Shown: positions 15,926-25,466, counted from the first letter of the stretch. The stretch is DNA of 64,000 nucleotides from Streptomyces sp. NRRL F-4489 (GCF_001509485.1 NZ_LLZI01000268.1:21547-85546); one strand, 5' to 3'. Program-made: numbers and translations. The notes: generated by a model not told the origin, from the letters alone.

Positions 15926-17698
15926 GTGCGTAGACCCCACATACGCAACCGCCGCCTGGCGATAGCCCTGGCGGTCACCACGGCGGCCGGCCTCACCGCG
16001 GGCGTCGCCGCCGCGGCCACCGCCACCCCCGCCGCCTCCACCGCGGCCACCCCCTCGGTCGTCGACACCGCCCGCGCCGCCGCCTACGCCCACGCCGCGG
16101 CCACCGGCGTCGGCCGGGACGACACCCTCCAGGCCACCGACACCCTCACCGACCCCGACGGCCGCCGGCACGTGCGGTTCGTCCGGACCCACCGCGGGAT
16201 GCCGGTGCTCGGCGGCGACCTGGTCATCCACCTGGGCGCGGACTTCGCCTACCAGGGCGTCACCCGGGCCGCCCGCCACCAGGTCGAACCCCCCGCCGAC
16301 AGCCCGAAGCTGTCGGGCCGCCAGGCCGCGGACAAGGCCGCCGCGGTGGCCCAGGGCACGGCCGGCGAGCCCCGCCTCGTGGTGGACGCCCGCGACGGCC
16401 GCTCCACCCTCGCGTACCAGGTCCAGGTCGCCGACAGCCGCACCGACGAGACCGGCGGCGCCCGGACCGTCGTCATCGACGCCACCACCGGCCGCGTACT
16501 GAGCGACATCCCGGTCAACGAACCGTTCCTCTCGCCGACCGTGCTGCACAAGCTCCGGCAGCGCGGCGAGCGGCCGAAGCCCGGCACCCCGGCCGCCACC
16601 ACCCCGGCCACCCCGCCGGCCCCGCCGGCCGCCCGCTACCCGGCACCCGCCACCGGCACCGGCGCCTCCTTCTTCGTCGGCCCGGTGAAGCTGTCCACCA
16701 CCCGTACCGCCGCGCACGCCTACGTGCTGCGCGACACCACCCGCGGCAACACCGAGACCCGCGACGCCGGCGGCCGGGAGCTGGACACCTTCATCGCCGG
16801 CCGGCCGGTCACCAGCGGCACCAACCGCTGGGGCGACGGCACCGCGGCCAACCGCGTCACCGCCGCGGTCGACGCCCAGTACGGGATCACCAGCACCCTG
16901 GACTTCTACAAGAAGACCTTCGGCCGCAACGGCATCAAGAACGACGGCGCCGGCGCGCACGCCCTGGTCCACTACGGCCGCAACGTCGGCAACGCCTTCT
17001 GGTCCTCGGACTGCGGCTGCATGCTCTACGGCGACGGCGACGGCAAGGTCTTCACCAAGCCGCTGGTCGTCCTGGACGTCACCGGCCACGAGCTGACCCA
17101 CGGCGTGGTGGACGCCACCGCCCGCCTGGAGCCCACCCGGGTCGACGCCGAGGGCCGCCAGTTCGGCGAGCCCGGCGCGCTCAACGAGTCGCTGGCGGAC
17201 ATCTTCGGCACCGCGGTGGAATTCGCCACCGACAACCCGAAGAACCCGCCGAACTACCTCATGGGCGAGAAGCTGGGCCTGGCCCAGAAGTTCCTGCGCC
17301 GGATGGACCGGCCCTCCCTGGACACCCTCGAAGGCACCGTCGACTACTGGTCGAAGGACACCTACGACACCGAGGTGCACGCCGGCTCCGGGGTCTCCTC
17401 GCACGCCTTCTACCTGCTGGCCGAGGGCAGCGGCCGCAAGACCATCGGCGGCGTCGCCTACGACTCCCCCACCTACGACGGCGGCAAGGTCACCGGTATC
17501 GGCCGGGACAGGGCGACCGCGATCTTCTACCGGGCGCTGACCCGCTACATGGTCTCCACCACCGACTTCCACGGCGCCCGCGTGGCGACCCTCCAGGCCG
17601 CCAAGGACCTCTACGGCGCGGACAGCGCGGCGTACCGGGCGGTGGACCGCGCCTGGGCGGCGGTCAACGTCACCGCCGCCAACACCCCCACGCGCTGA
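15926..17698 (+). CDS. Secreted M4 (thermolysin-type) zinc metallopeptidase preproenzyme
   Basis: 590 aa from a GTG with AAGGAA upstream. A signal peptide (RRLAIALAVTTAAGLTAGVAAA) is followed by an FTP/PepSY propeptide (about 60-215: VRFVRTHRGMPVLGGDLVIHL, AYQVQVADS), a Pro/Ala-rich linker, and the catalytic domain. Zinc ligands are His388 and His392 in HELTH and Glu421 in NESLADIFG; His493 (GVSSHAFYLLAEG) stabilises the transition state. The propeptide would be cut off in trans or by self-cleavage after export. It stands alone between two hairpins and has an unusual AT-rich promoter. Confidence 0.93.
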   Translation: MRRPHIRNRRLAIALAVTTAAGLTAGVAAAATATPAASTAATPSVVDTARAAAYAHAAATGVGRDDTLQATDTLTDPDGRRHVRFVRTHRGMPVLGGDLVIHLGADFAYQGVTRAARHQVEPPADSPKLSGRQAADKAAAVAQGTAGEPRLVVDARDGRSTLAYQVQVADSRTDETGGARTVVIDATTGRVLSDIPVNEPFLSPTVLHKLRQRGERPKPGTPAATTPATPPAPPAARYPAPATGTGASFFVGPVKLSTTRTAAHAYVLRDTTRGNTETRDAGGRELDTFIAGRPVTSGTNRWGDGTAANRVTAAVDAQYGITSTLDFYKKTFGRNGIKNDGAGAHALVHYGRNVGNAFWSSDCGCMLYGDGDGKVFTKPLVVLDVTGHELTHGVVDATARLEPTRVDAEGRQFGEPGALNESLADIFGTAVEFATDNPKNPPNYLMGEKLGLAQKFLRRMDRPSLDTLEGTVDYWSKDTYDTEVHAGSGVSSHAFYLLAEGSGRKTIGGVAYDSPTYDGGKVTGIGRDRATAIFYRALTRYMVSTTDFHGARVATLQAAKDLYGADSAAYRAVDRAWAAVNVTAANTPTR

Positions 17699-17723
17699 CC
17701 CCGCCCCCGGGGAAGGACGCACC

Positions 17724-17751
17724 GGTGCCCCCGCCCACGCGCGGGGGCACC
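17724..17751 (+). terminator. Hairpin terminator of the M4 peptidase gene
   Basis: Perfect 11-bp stem, 17724-17734 with 17741-17751, loop of 6 nt, 26 nt after the stop codon. Confidence 0.75.
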
Positions 17752-17810
17752 GCCACGCGCGGGCGCACCGCCTCCTCGCACCGGCGGTCCCCCGCGCCTA
17801 CGTTGACGCC

Positions 17811-19007
17811 ATGACCGTGCCCCGCCTCCGGAACCACCGCCCCGGCAGCGCCGCCGCCGCGGCCGTCTTCGCGATCGGCATGGCCGGGACGACCCTGCCA
17901 ACCCCCCTCTACGGCCTCTACCGCCGCCAGCTCGGCTTCTCCGAACTCATGGTGACGGTGGTCTTCGCCACCTACGCGGCCGGCGTCATCGCCGTCCTGG
18001 CCCTGGCCGGCAACGTCTCCGACCGCACCGGCCGCCGCCCGGTGCTCTTCACCGGGCTGGCCCTCTCCGCCGCCAGCGCGCTGTGCTTCCTCTTCGAGGG
18101 CGGGCTGCCGCTGCTGCTGGCCGGCCGGCTGCTGTCCGGCTTCGCCGCCGGGCTGTTCAGCGGCGCCGCCACCGCCGCCGTCCTCGAACTCGCCCGCCCC
18201 GGCCGGGAGTCCCGGGCCGGTTTCGCCGCCACCGCCGCCAACATGGGCGGCCTGGGCTGCGGCCCGCTGCTCTCCGGGATCCTCGCCCAGTACGCGCCGC
18301 GCCCGCTGGCCCTGCCCTTCCTCGTCCACCTCGGACTGCTCGTCCTCGCCGCCGGGCTGACCTGGGCGCTGCCGGAGACCGTCGCGCACCGGCCGCGTTC
18401 GCCGGGCCTCCAGCGGCTGCGGGTGCCGCCGGAGGTCCGCGGGGTGTTCGCACCCGCCGCGGTCGCCGCGTTCGCCGGATTCGCGCTGCTGGGGCTGTTC
18501 ACCGCGGTCGCGCCGAGCTTCGTCGCGCAGACCCTGGGCGTCACGAACCTCGCGGTGTCCGGCGCGATCGTCTGCTCGGTCTTCGCCGGCTCCACGCTCG
18601 GCCAGGCCCTCACCGGGCGCCTCGGCCCCCGCAGCGCCCTGCCGGCCGGCTGCCTGGTCCTCGTCGCCGGTCTCGTGCTCGTCGGCGCCTCGCTCGCCGC
18701 GACCTTGCTTCCGCTGCTGGTCGCCGGCGCGATCTGCGGCGGCACCGGCCAGGGCCTCGCCTTCCGCGCCGGCCTGACCGCGGTCGGCGCCGCCGCCCCC
18801 GAGGAACACCGCGGCGGCACCCTCTCGGCCTTCTTCCTCGTCGCCTACCTCGGCATCTCCCTGCCGGTGGTGGGCGTCGGCGCGCTCACCGAGGGGCTGG
18901 GGCTGCGCGGCGCCGGGCTGGTCTTCGCCGGCTGCGTGATCGCGGTGGCGGTCGCGGTCGGCGGCTACGTCCTGCGCCGCCCGCTGCCGGCCGAACGGCC
19001 CGCGTGA
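17811..19007 (+). CDS. MFS transporter, drug:proton exporter type
   Basis: 398 aa with twelve hydrophobic segments. The family loop between helices 2 and 3 is GNVSDRTGRRPVLF, and GRLLSGFAAGLFSGAATAAVLEL is a typical helix 4-5 stretch. A long central loop (ETVAHRPRSPGLQRLRVPPEV) separates the two six-helix halves. No regulator is beside it, so the substrate is unknown. Confidence 0.85.
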   Translation: MTVPRLRNHRPGSAAAAAVFAIGMAGTTLPTPLYGLYRRQLGFSELMVTVVFATYAAGVIAVLALAGNVSDRTGRRPVLFTGLALSAASALCFLFEGGLPLLLAGRLLSGFAAGLFSGAATAAVLELARPGRESRAGFAATAANMGGLGCGPLLSGILAQYAPRPLALPFLVHLGLLVLAAGLTWALPETVAHRPRSPGLQRLRVPPEVRGVFAPAAVAAFAGFALLGLFTAVAPSFVAQTLGVTNLAVSGAIVCSVFAGSTLGQALTGRLGPRSALPAGCLVLVAGLVLVGASLAATLLPLLVAGAICGGTGQGLAFRAGLTAVGAAAPEEHRGGTLSAFFLVAYLGISLPVVGVGALTEGLGLRGAGLVFAGCVIAVAVAVGGYVLRRPLPAERPA

Positions 19008-19019
19008 GCCCGTAGGGAG

Positions 19020-19040
19020 TGCCCGGCCGAATTCCGGGCA
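19020..19040 (+). terminator. Short hairpin after the MFS gene
   Basis: TGCCCGG (19020-19026) and CCGGGCA (19034-19040) form a 7-bp stem 12 nt after the stop codon. Confidence 0.5.
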
Positions 19041-19221
19041 GGGCTTCCACGGCGGCGGCGTCCGACCGCCGCGCCGCACAACGCAACGAGGAGTGCCCGT
19101 CCGCCGGTCCGCCCGGCGGTGCCGATCCGGTGGCCGCGCAGCACACCGGTACAGGGCCCCGCGCGCACCCCACGAGTCCGTGCCGGCACCCACCGGCACA
19201 CCGCCTCACAGGAGTTCACGC

Positions 19222-20622
19222 ATGGCCGACACCCGCCCCCACCCGGAGACCCCCGCAGAGCCGGCCGCCGGCGGCGACCTGCTCGTCCGCGACGCCCGGC
19301 TGCTCGTCATCGACGGCGGCACCGAGATCCCCGCCGGCTGGATCGCCCTGCGGGACGGCCGCGTCGCGGCGTACGGGTCCCCCGGCACCGAGCCGGAGCG
19401 GGCCGCCCGCACGCTCTCCGCGGCCGGCCGCCTGGTCACCCCCGGCCTGATCAACACCCATCACCACATCTACCAGAACCTCACCCGCTCCTACGGCCCC
19501 GCCGTCAACGGCACCCTCTTCAACTGGCTCACCACCCTCTACCCGCTGTGGGCCGGCCTCGACGAGGAGGCCGTCCACCTCTCCACCTATGTCGGCCTGG
19601 CCGAACTGCTGATGGGCGGCTGTACGACGTCGGCTGACCACCACTACGTCCACCCCCGCCCCGGCCTGATCGACGCCCAGATCCGCACCGCCCGGGACCT
19701 CGGCTTCCGCTTCCACGCCACCCGCGGCTCGATGACCCGCTCCACCGAGGACGGCGGACTGCCGCCCCGCTCGGTCACCCAGACCGCCGAGGAGGTCCTC
19801 GCCGACAGCGAGCGGCTGGTGAAGGCGTACCACGACCCGGAGCCGGGCGCGCTGATCCGGGTCGCGCTGGCCCCCTGCTCGCCGTTCTCGGTCACCCGGG
19901 ACGTGATGACCGCCACCGCCGAACTCGCCGAGCGGCTGGACGTCCGGCTGCACACCCACCTCGCCGAGGACCCCGACGAGGACACCTACTGCCTGGAGAA
20001 CTACGGCTGCCGGCCCGTCGAGTACTTCGAATCGGTCGGCTGGATGACCGACCGCACCTGGGTCGCGCACTGCGTCCACCCCGACAAGGAGGAGCGCGAA
20101 CGGCTCGCCGCCGCCGGGGTGGGCGTGGCGCACTGCCCCAGTTCCAACATGCTGATCGCGGGCGGCACCGCGGCGGTCCAGGAGATGCGCGGGCTGGGCA
20201 TGCCGGTCGGCCTCGGCTGCGACGGTTCGGCCTCCACCGACCACGCCTCGCTGTGGCTGGAGACCCGCAACGCCCTGCTGCTGGGCCGCTACCGCGGCGG
20301 CCCGGCGGCGATGACGGCCCGGGACGCGCTGGACATCGCCACCCGCGGCTCGGCCCGCTGCCTGGGCCGGGACGACGAACTGGGCCATCTGCGCCCGGGC
20401 GCCTGCGGTGACCTGGTGGTCTGGGACACCCCCGAGGTCGCGCTGGCCGGTGCGCTCACCGACCCGGTCGAGGCGTGGCTGCGCTGCGCCCCGTCCCGGG
20501 CCTGGACCACGGTCGTCGGCGGCCGGGTCCTGGTGGACGGCGGTGAACTGCGGCTGCCGGCCCTGGCGGAGAAGCTGCGGGAGCACGAGCGGGTGGCCCG
20601 CCGCATCCAGCAGCTGGCCTGA
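19222..20622 (+). CDS. Amidohydrolase, 8-oxoguanine deaminase-like
   Basis: 466 aa, ATG after AGGAG. Metal-dependent deaminase of the AtzB/guanine deaminase/TrzN group: metal ligands in INTHHHIYQN (His80-His82 region), THLAED, WVAHCVHPD, and the late Asp in GLGCDGSASTDH. The combination LLMGGCTTSADHHYVHP and SSNMLIAGG is typical of actinobacterial 8-oxoguanine deaminases, which convert oxidised guanine to urate. The neighbour on the other strand is an NCS2 nucleobase permease, which supports a purine role. Related enzymes act on triazines, so the exact substrate needs testing. Confidence 0.83.
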   Translation: MADTRPHPETPAEPAAGGDLLVRDARLLVIDGGTEIPAGWIALRDGRVAAYGSPGTEPERAARTLSAAGRLVTPGLINTHHHIYQNLTRSYGPAVNGTLFNWLTTLYPLWAGLDEEAVHLSTYVGLAELLMGGCTTSADHHYVHPRPGLIDAQIRTARDLGFRFHATRGSMTRSTEDGGLPPRSVTQTAEEVLADSERLVKAYHDPEPGALIRVALAPCSPFSVTRDVMTATAELAERLDVRLHTHLAEDPDEDTYCLENYGCRPVEYFESVGWMTDRTWVAHCVHPDKEERERLAAAGVGVAHCPSSNMLIAGGTAAVQEMRGLGMPVGLGCDGSASTDHASLWLETRNALLLGRYRGGPAAMTARDALDIATRGSARCLGRDDELGHLRPGACGDLVVWDTPEVALAGALTDPVEAWLRCAPSRAWTTVVGGRVLVDGGELRLPALAEKLREHERVARRIQQLA

Positions 20623-20655
20623 CGCACCGTCAACTCCCTTGTCGAGCAGGCCGTT

Positions 20656-22029
20656 TCAGGCGGCCCGCTCCGGCGGTTCCTCGGCCCGGCGCCGGCGGAA
20701 GAGCAGGTGGAGCCCCAGGGCGACCACCAGCGCCGCGGTCGAGGGGCTGCCGAAGACCAGCTGCCACCACTGCGGGAAGGCGTGGTAGATCCGCGGCGCG
20801 ACCACCGGCAGCATGCCCGTACCGATGGCGGCCGCGGCGATCAGGAGGTTGTCGCCGCGGTCGAGTCCGGCCCGGCGCAGGATGTCCACGCCGACCATGG
20901 CGACGGTGGCGAAGCAGATCAGCGAGGCGCCGCCGACCACCGGCCGGGGCAGCGAGGCGATCAGCTCGCCGAGCTTGGGCAGCGTGCCCAGGAACATCAT
21001 CAGGGCGCCGCCGACCGCGGTGACGTACCGGCTGCGGACGCCGGTCATGATGGTCAGGCCGATGTTCCCGGCGAAGACGGTGTCCGGGAAGGAGTTCATC
21101 GCGCCGCCCAGCACACCTGACAGGCCGTCAGCGGCCAGCCCGCGGCCCAGCTCCCGGTCGGTGAGCGGCTGCTGGACCGCCTCGCTGACCGCGATCATCT
21201 GCGCGGTCGACTCGGCGAACACCACCAGCATCACCACACACATCGACACCACGCCGGCGAGCGGGAACTCCGGTGCCCCGAAGCGGAACGGCGTGACGAT
21301 CCCCAGCCAGTCCGCTGACCCGACCCCGGAGAAGTCGATCAGCCCCGCCGGGACCGCCGCCAGCGTCCCGGCGAGCAGCGCCAGCAACACGCTGACCTGC
21401 GCCAGGAACCCGCGCAGCAGGCGGCGGAGCAGCAGCAGGCACCCGATCACCCCGCCGGCCAGGGCGAGGTGCACGGGCGGCGCGTAGTCCGCTGCGGCCG
21501 GGTCGTCGCCGGCGATCATGCCGGGCGCGGCACCGATCAGCGCCAGCCCCACGACGGTGATCACCACCCCGCTGACCAGCGGCGGGAAGGCCCGCAGCAG
21601 CCGGGCGAACGGGACCGCGACCAGCATCCCGAAGACCCCGGCCGCGATCATCGAGCCGTAGACCGCGGGCATCCCGTACTCCCGCGCGATCATGATCATC
21701 GGGGTGACGCAGACGAACGAGCCGCCGGTCACCAATGGCCGCCGCACGCCCAGGAACCGCCCCGCGCCCAGGCTCTGGACGATGGTGATGATTCCGGCGA
21801 CGAACAGGTCCGCGTTGACCAGGGTGCTCACGGCCGCGGTGTCCAGGCCCGCCCCGGCGCCGAACATCAGCGGGACCGCGATCGCGCCCGCGTACATCAC
21901 CAGGGCGTGCTGCACCCCGAGGCCGATGGTCCGTCCGGCACCGGGGTGGTGCGCGCCGCCCGGGCGGACGGGCCGGGGGCGGCGCGAGGCGGCGCGGCGC
22001 GGGGTGGTGCGGCGCGGGGTCAGGGTCAC
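20656..22029 (-). CDS. NCS2-family nucleobase:cation symporter (xanthine/uracil permease)
   Basis: 457 aa, GTG start overlapping the upstream oxygenase stop (GTGA). About 12-14 hydrophobic segments; the first is preceded by GLGVQHALVMYAGAIAVPLMFG, the hallmark of NCS2 permeases, and helix 8 carries VVFAESTAQMIAVSEAV, with the acidic residue typical of purine carriers; later NSFPDTVFAGNIGLTIMTGV matches the family signature. It converges on the deaminase gene with only 33 bp between stops. It probably imports a purine that the neighbouring enzymes use. Confidence 0.88.
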   Translation of the reverse strand: MTLTPRRTTPRRAASRRPRPVRPGGAHHPGAGRTIGLGVQHALVMYAGAIAVPLMFGAGAGLDTAAVSTLVNADLFVAGIITIVQSLGAGRFLGVRRPLVTGGSFVCVTPMIMIAREYGMPAVYGSMIAAGVFGMLVAVPFARLLRAFPPLVSGVVITVVGLALIGAAPGMIAGDDPAAADYAPPVHLALAGGVIGCLLLLRRLLRGFLAQVSVLLALLAGTLAAVPAGLIDFSGVGSADWLGIVTPFRFGAPEFPLAGVVSMCVVMLVVFAESTAQMIAVSEAVQQPLTDRELGRGLAADGLSGVLGGAMNSFPDTVFAGNIGLTIMTGVRSRYVTAVGGALMMFLGTLPKLGELIASLPRPVVGGASLICFATVAMVGVDILRRAGLDRGDNLLIAAAAIGTGMLPVVAPRIYHAFPQWWQLVFGSPSTAALVVALGLHLLFRRRRAEEPPERAA

Positions 22030-23093
22030 GGGCCGTCGGTCCGGGCGGCGAGCAGCCGGGCCGCCTCCCGGGGCGAGTTGGCGTTGAGCTTCCCGGCGCG
22101 CGAACCGCCCAGCTTCTCCGCCAGGTGGCGGCCGACGGTGGTGGGCGGATACAGCGGCTCGGCGCCGGCCGGGACGCAGCCGGGCAGGCAGGCGATCTCC
22201 GCGTCCCAGTTGCCGTCGTGGAAGAACGCGGCGGACCGGCGGCGCCCCACCCGCCCGCTGGCATCGGCCGGCGGCAGCACGCGGTGCAGCGTGGACAGCC
22301 ACCGGTCGTTGGTCCAACGGGCCAGCAGATCACCGAGGTTGACCAGCAGGCAGCCCGGCTCGGGCAGCACATCGTGCCAGCGGCCCTCGGTGTCGAGGAT
22401 CTGGAGCCCGGGCACCCGGTCGGCCCAGAGCACCGTGACGATGCCGTAGTCGGTGTGGGCGCCCATGCCCATCCGGTCCCGGTCGATGACCAGTTCCGTC
22501 TCGGGCAGCGCGTAGTGGTTCATCCGCAGCACATCGAGGGAGTGGTCGGTGAACGGAACGAAATGGTCCACCGCCAGCCCCAGGGCGTGCGCGAAGATCC
22601 CGGTCAGCCGCCGGGCCAGCCCGCCGGCCTGGCGGCACCACTCCTCCACCGCGTCCCGGAAGCCCGGCAGCGGCGGCCAGATGTTGGCCGGGTAGTGCTC
22701 CTCGGGCAGCCCGAGCCCGGGGAACGCGGCCGCCTCCGCACCGACGTTGAACGCCTCGAAAAGATCCTCGGCCGCCGCCGGCACGCCCAGGCTCAGGCTC
22801 AGCTTCTCGGTGCGCGGCGGGGTGTAGCCGCGGTTGACGTCCGGGGACGGCGCGCACAGCGCCTTCTTCTCGGCCATCGGCAGCCCGAAGAACGCGTCCT
22901 GCGCCGCGGCGAACGCGTCCACCGCGGCGTCCGGTATGCCGTGTCCGGCGATCTGCATGAAGCCGACGGTGCGGGCCGCCCGGTCGACCTCGGCCGCGAT
23001 GCGGTCCCGGTCGGCGGCGGTTCCGCCCGCCCATGCGGAGATGTCGATGACGGGTACGTCCAGTACCCCGTTCACGGCCGTGGCCCTGCCCAT
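22026..23093 (-). CDS. 2-oxoglutarate/Fe(II) oxygenase, isopenicillin N synthase-like family
   Basis: 355 aa. The iron ligands of the double-stranded beta-helix are His213 and Asp215 (GAHTDYG) and His270 (STLHRV); the 2-oxoglutarate-binding RxS is Arg285-Ser287. N-terminal VPVIDISAW and RTVGFMQIAGHGIP are typical of the DIOX_N domain. It is translationally coupled to the nucleobase permease, so the substrate may be a nucleobase; fungal thymine 7-hydroxylase belongs to the same fold family. A role in gibberellin- or antibiotic-type oxidation is less likely from context. Confidence 0.85.
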   Translation of the reverse strand: MGRATAVNGVLDVPVIDISAWAGGTAADRDRIAAEVDRAARTVGFMQIAGHGIPDAAVDAFAAAQDAFFGLPMAEKKALCAPSPDVNRGYTPPRTEKLSLSLGVPAAAEDLFEAFNVGAEAAAFPGLGLPEEHYPANIWPPLPGFRDAVEEWCRQAGGLARRLTGIFAHALGLAVDHFVPFTDHSLDVLRMNHYALPETELVIDRDRMGMGAHTDYGIVTVLWADRVPGLQILDTEGRWHDVLPEPGCLLVNLGDLLARWTNDRWLSTLHRVLPPADASGRVGRRRSAAFFHDGNWDAEIACLPGCVPAGAEPLYPPTTVGRHLAEKLGGSRAGKLNANSPREAARLLAARTDGP

Positions 23094-23176
23094 CGCAAGC
23101 CTTCCTTCCGTCACACCGGTCACTCCGACAACGCGCCGGCACTCCCGTGCGGCGCCCACCCACCCCTTTCCGTTTC

Positions 23177-23199
23177 AACAGTTTGATGAACATCCTGTT
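23177..23199. promoter_or_regulatory. Inverted repeat in the oxygenase/DMT divergent promoter
   Basis: AACAG (23177-23181) and CTGTT (23195-23199) flank GATG-AA-CATC, giving a nested inverted repeat with a 3-nt bulge, 84 bp before the oxygenase start and in a locally AT-rich stretch. It is a candidate site for a regulator of the oxygenase-permease operon. Confidence 0.4.
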
Positions 23200-23319
23200 A
23201 ACGACCCCGATCCGAACCAGCCGAAACCAGCCGCCGGTTGGCCGAGACCTCCTCCCAACTCCTCGCAATACGGCGACAGTTCGCCGGATACCGAACGGCC
23301 GCCGGTCTACCCTCCCCGC

Positions 23320-24279
23320 ATGACCACCCCTCCGCGGACCCCCGTCCGCCGCCCCTGGGCACCGCGCGCCGGCCGCTCCCCCGCCGCCTGGCCCGCGGTG
23401 GCCGCCGCGGCCGTCACCGTCGTCCTGTGGGCCTCCGCCTTCGTCGCCATCCGCGGCGCCGGCGCCGCGTACTCACCGGGCGCCCTGGCCCTCGGCCGGC
23501 TCCTCACCGGTTCCCTGGTGCTGGGGGTGCTGGTGCTCATACGCGGCGGCGGCCGCCCGCCGCGCGCCGCCTGGCCGGGCATCCTCTGCTCCGGGCTGCT
23601 GTGGTTCGGCGCGTACACGGTCGCGCTCAACTGGGGCGAGCGCGAGGTGGACGCCGGCACCGCCGCGCTGCTGGTCAACACCGGCCCGCTGCTGGTCGCG
23701 CTGCTCGGCGCCCGGCTGCTCGGCGAGGGGCTGCCGCGGCGGCTCCTGGCCGGGATGGCGGTGTCGTTCGGGGGCGCGGTGGTGGTGGGCCTGTCGATGT
23801 CCGGCGGCGGCCGGTCCTCGCTGCTCGGCGTGGCGCTGTGCCTGCTGGCCGCGGTCTGCTACGCGGGCGGGGTGGTCGCGCAGAAGCCCGCGCTGCGCCA
23901 CACCGGCGCGCTGACGGTGACCTTCTACGGCTGCCTGACCGGCGCCGCCGCCTGCCTCCCGTTCGCCGGCACCCTGGTCTCCGAGGCGGCCCGCGCCCCG
24001 CTCCCGCAGACCCTGAACGTCCTCTACCTCGGCGTCTTCCCGACCGCCGCCGCCTTCACCACCTGGGCGTTCGCGCTGGCCCGCAGCACCGCGGGCCGGA
24101 TGGGCGCCACCACCTACGCGGTGCCGGTGCTGGTGGTCCTGATGTCCTGGCCGGTACTGGGCGAGGTCCCCGGGCCGCTGACCCTGGCCGGCGGCGCGCT
24201 GTGCCTGGCGGGGGTGGCGGTGTCGCGGCGGTCGGCCCGCACGTCTCCGACAAGTACGCAGCGAGAGAAGGCAATGTGA
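23320..24279 (+). CDS. EamA/DMT-superfamily transporter
   Basis: 319 aa with ten hydrophobic segments in two EamA repeats (about 20-150 and 165-300). Family cues: TVVLWASAFVAIRGAGAAYSPG at the start, GTAALLVNTGPLLVALLGARLLGEG at the end of the first repeat and MGATTYAVPVLVVLMSWPVLGEVPGPL in the second. DMT carriers of this type export amino acids or metabolites. It diverges from the oxygenase gene and converges on the DinB-type gene with 7 bp between stops. Confidence 0.85.
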   Translation: MTTPPRTPVRRPWAPRAGRSPAAWPAVAAAAVTVVLWASAFVAIRGAGAAYSPGALALGRLLTGSLVLGVLVLIRGGGRPPRAAWPGILCSGLLWFGAYTVALNWGEREVDAGTAALLVNTGPLLVALLGARLLGEGLPRRLLAGMAVSFGGAVVVGLSMSGGGRSSLLGVALCLLAAVCYAGGVVAQKPALRHTGALTVTFYGCLTGAAACLPFAGTLVSEAARAPLPQTLNVLYLGVFPTAAAFTTWAFALARSTAGRMGATTYAVPVLVVLMSWPVLGEVPGPLTLAGGALCLAGVAVSRRSARTSPTSTQREKAM

Positions 24280-24286
24280 CGAGTCG

Positions 24287-24919
24287 TCAGTTTGCCCGCC
24301 ACCCCGGCGCACGCCCCAGCATCGTCAGGATCCGGTCCAGCGCACCGGCGCCGTCCGGCTCGGGCAGCGCCGGACGGAAGGAGCTGCCGGGGGCCTGCCG
24401 GGACGCGCCGTCGGGCACGGCGCGGGCGATCGGCAGGGCGGCGTCGAGGAGTTCGGGGTCCGGGTCGTAGGGCAGGTCCAGGGCGCGGGCGAGGTCCCAG
24501 CTGTGGACGACGTAGTCGACGAGGTGGAAGCCGATGGCCCGGGCGGCGGGTACGGGCCGCTCGGTGCTGACCTCCGGGAGCGCGAACGGCCGGCCGGGCC
24601 CGTCCACCGCCGCGAAGGCGGTGAGGACGTCCTCGGCGGCGCGGCGGTAGCGGTCCACCGCCGCCGGGACGTCGTCACCGACCGGGTGCACCGCCCAGTG
24701 CCCCGGATCGGCGCCGCGGCCCCGCGCGGCCGCCGCGAATCCCCGGTGCTGGGCCGTCAGATGGCCGAGCAGGGCGGCCAGGTCCCAGCCGGCGCAGGGC
24801 GTGGGCCGGGCGAGGTCGCCGGGGGCCAGCCGGTCCACCAGGGCCACGCTGCCGCGTACCGCGCGGGCGTCGAGTGCGCGCAGGCGGTCCAGGGCCGCCC
24901 CCTCATTATTCGTATGCAT
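24287..24919 (-). CDS. DinB-like, mycothiol-dependent maleylpyruvate isomerase family protein
   Basis: 210 aa (TIGR03086-like). The four-helix DinB fold shows PCAGWDLAALLGHLTAQHRGF, with metal ligand His53, and IGFHLVDYVVHSWDLARAL carrying the second His pair. Relatives use mycothiol to isomerise or detoxify small molecules. It diverges from a MarR regulator across 52 bp, the common arrangement of a regulator and its target. The exact reaction is unknown. Confidence 0.8.
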   Translation of the reverse strand: MHTNNEGAALDRLRALDARAVRGSVALVDRLAPGDLARPTPCAGWDLAALLGHLTAQHRGFAAAARGRGADPGHWAVHPVGDDVPAAVDRYRRAAEDVLTAFAAVDGPGRPFALPEVSTERPVPAARAIGFHLVDYVVHSWDLARALDLPYDPDPELLDAALPIARAVPDGASRQAPGSSFRPALPEPDGAGALDRILTMLGRAPGWRAN

Positions 24920-24928
24920 GCGCTTACG
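24911..24928. promoter_or_regulatory. Possible MarR operator
   Basis: CGTA (24911-24914) and TACG (24925-24928) with further internal matches (12 of 18 positions) form an imperfect palindrome over the start of the DinB-family gene and 43 bp before the marR start. Confidence 0.35.
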
Positions 24929-24971
24929 ATGGGCGCCGGCGCACGATGTGTCAACGGGTATTTTCCTGTCC

Positions 24972-25466
24972 ATGGCCGAGAACGACAGCGAGCGGGACAC
25001 CCCGACCGGAGGGCGGCCGGCGGACCGCCCCGACCTGGCCGCCCTGCTGGTGCCCCTGTGCCGGGCGCTGGTGGACGCCGAGCGGCCGGTGCTCGACGCG
25101 CACGGCGTGACGATGTGGGGGTACGGGGTGCTGCTGCGCCTGGGCGAGACCCCGTTCCGCAGCCAGGCCGCCCTGGCCGAGGCGATCCGCGCGGACAAGA
25201 CCCGGATCATCCCCGTCCTGGACGACCTGGAGGCGCGCGGGCTGATCGACCGCCGCCCCGACCCCGATGACCGGCGGGTGCGGCTGCTCTCCCTCACCCC
25301 CGAGGGCCGGCGCCTCCGGGACGCGGTCCAGGCCGATATCCGGCGCGGTGAGGAGGAGTTGCTGGCCCGGCTGCCGGCCGCCGACCGGCAGGGTTTCGTC
25401 CGGGCGCTGCTGGCCCTGCACGCGCTGCCCGCGATCCCCCCGCACCGGCCCGCCGCGGACGCCTGA
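24972..25466 (+). CDS. MarR-family transcriptional regulator
   Basis: 164 aa. The winged helix is visible as SQAALAEAIRADKTRIIPVLDDLEARGLIDRRPDPDDRRVRLLSLTPEGRRL, with the DRR wing typical of the family. No Cys is present, so it is unlikely to be a thiol redox sensor. It diverges from the DinB/mycothiol-family gene, its likely target. A strong hairpin separates it from the next gene. Confidence 0.87.
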   Translation: MAENDSERDTPTGGRPADRPDLAALLVPLCRALVDAERPVLDAHGVTMWGYGVLLRLGETPFRSQAALAEAIRADKTRIIPVLDDLEARGLIDRRPDPDDRRVRLLSLTPEGRRLRDAVQADIRRGEEELLARLPAADRQGFVRALLALHALPAIPPHRPAADA

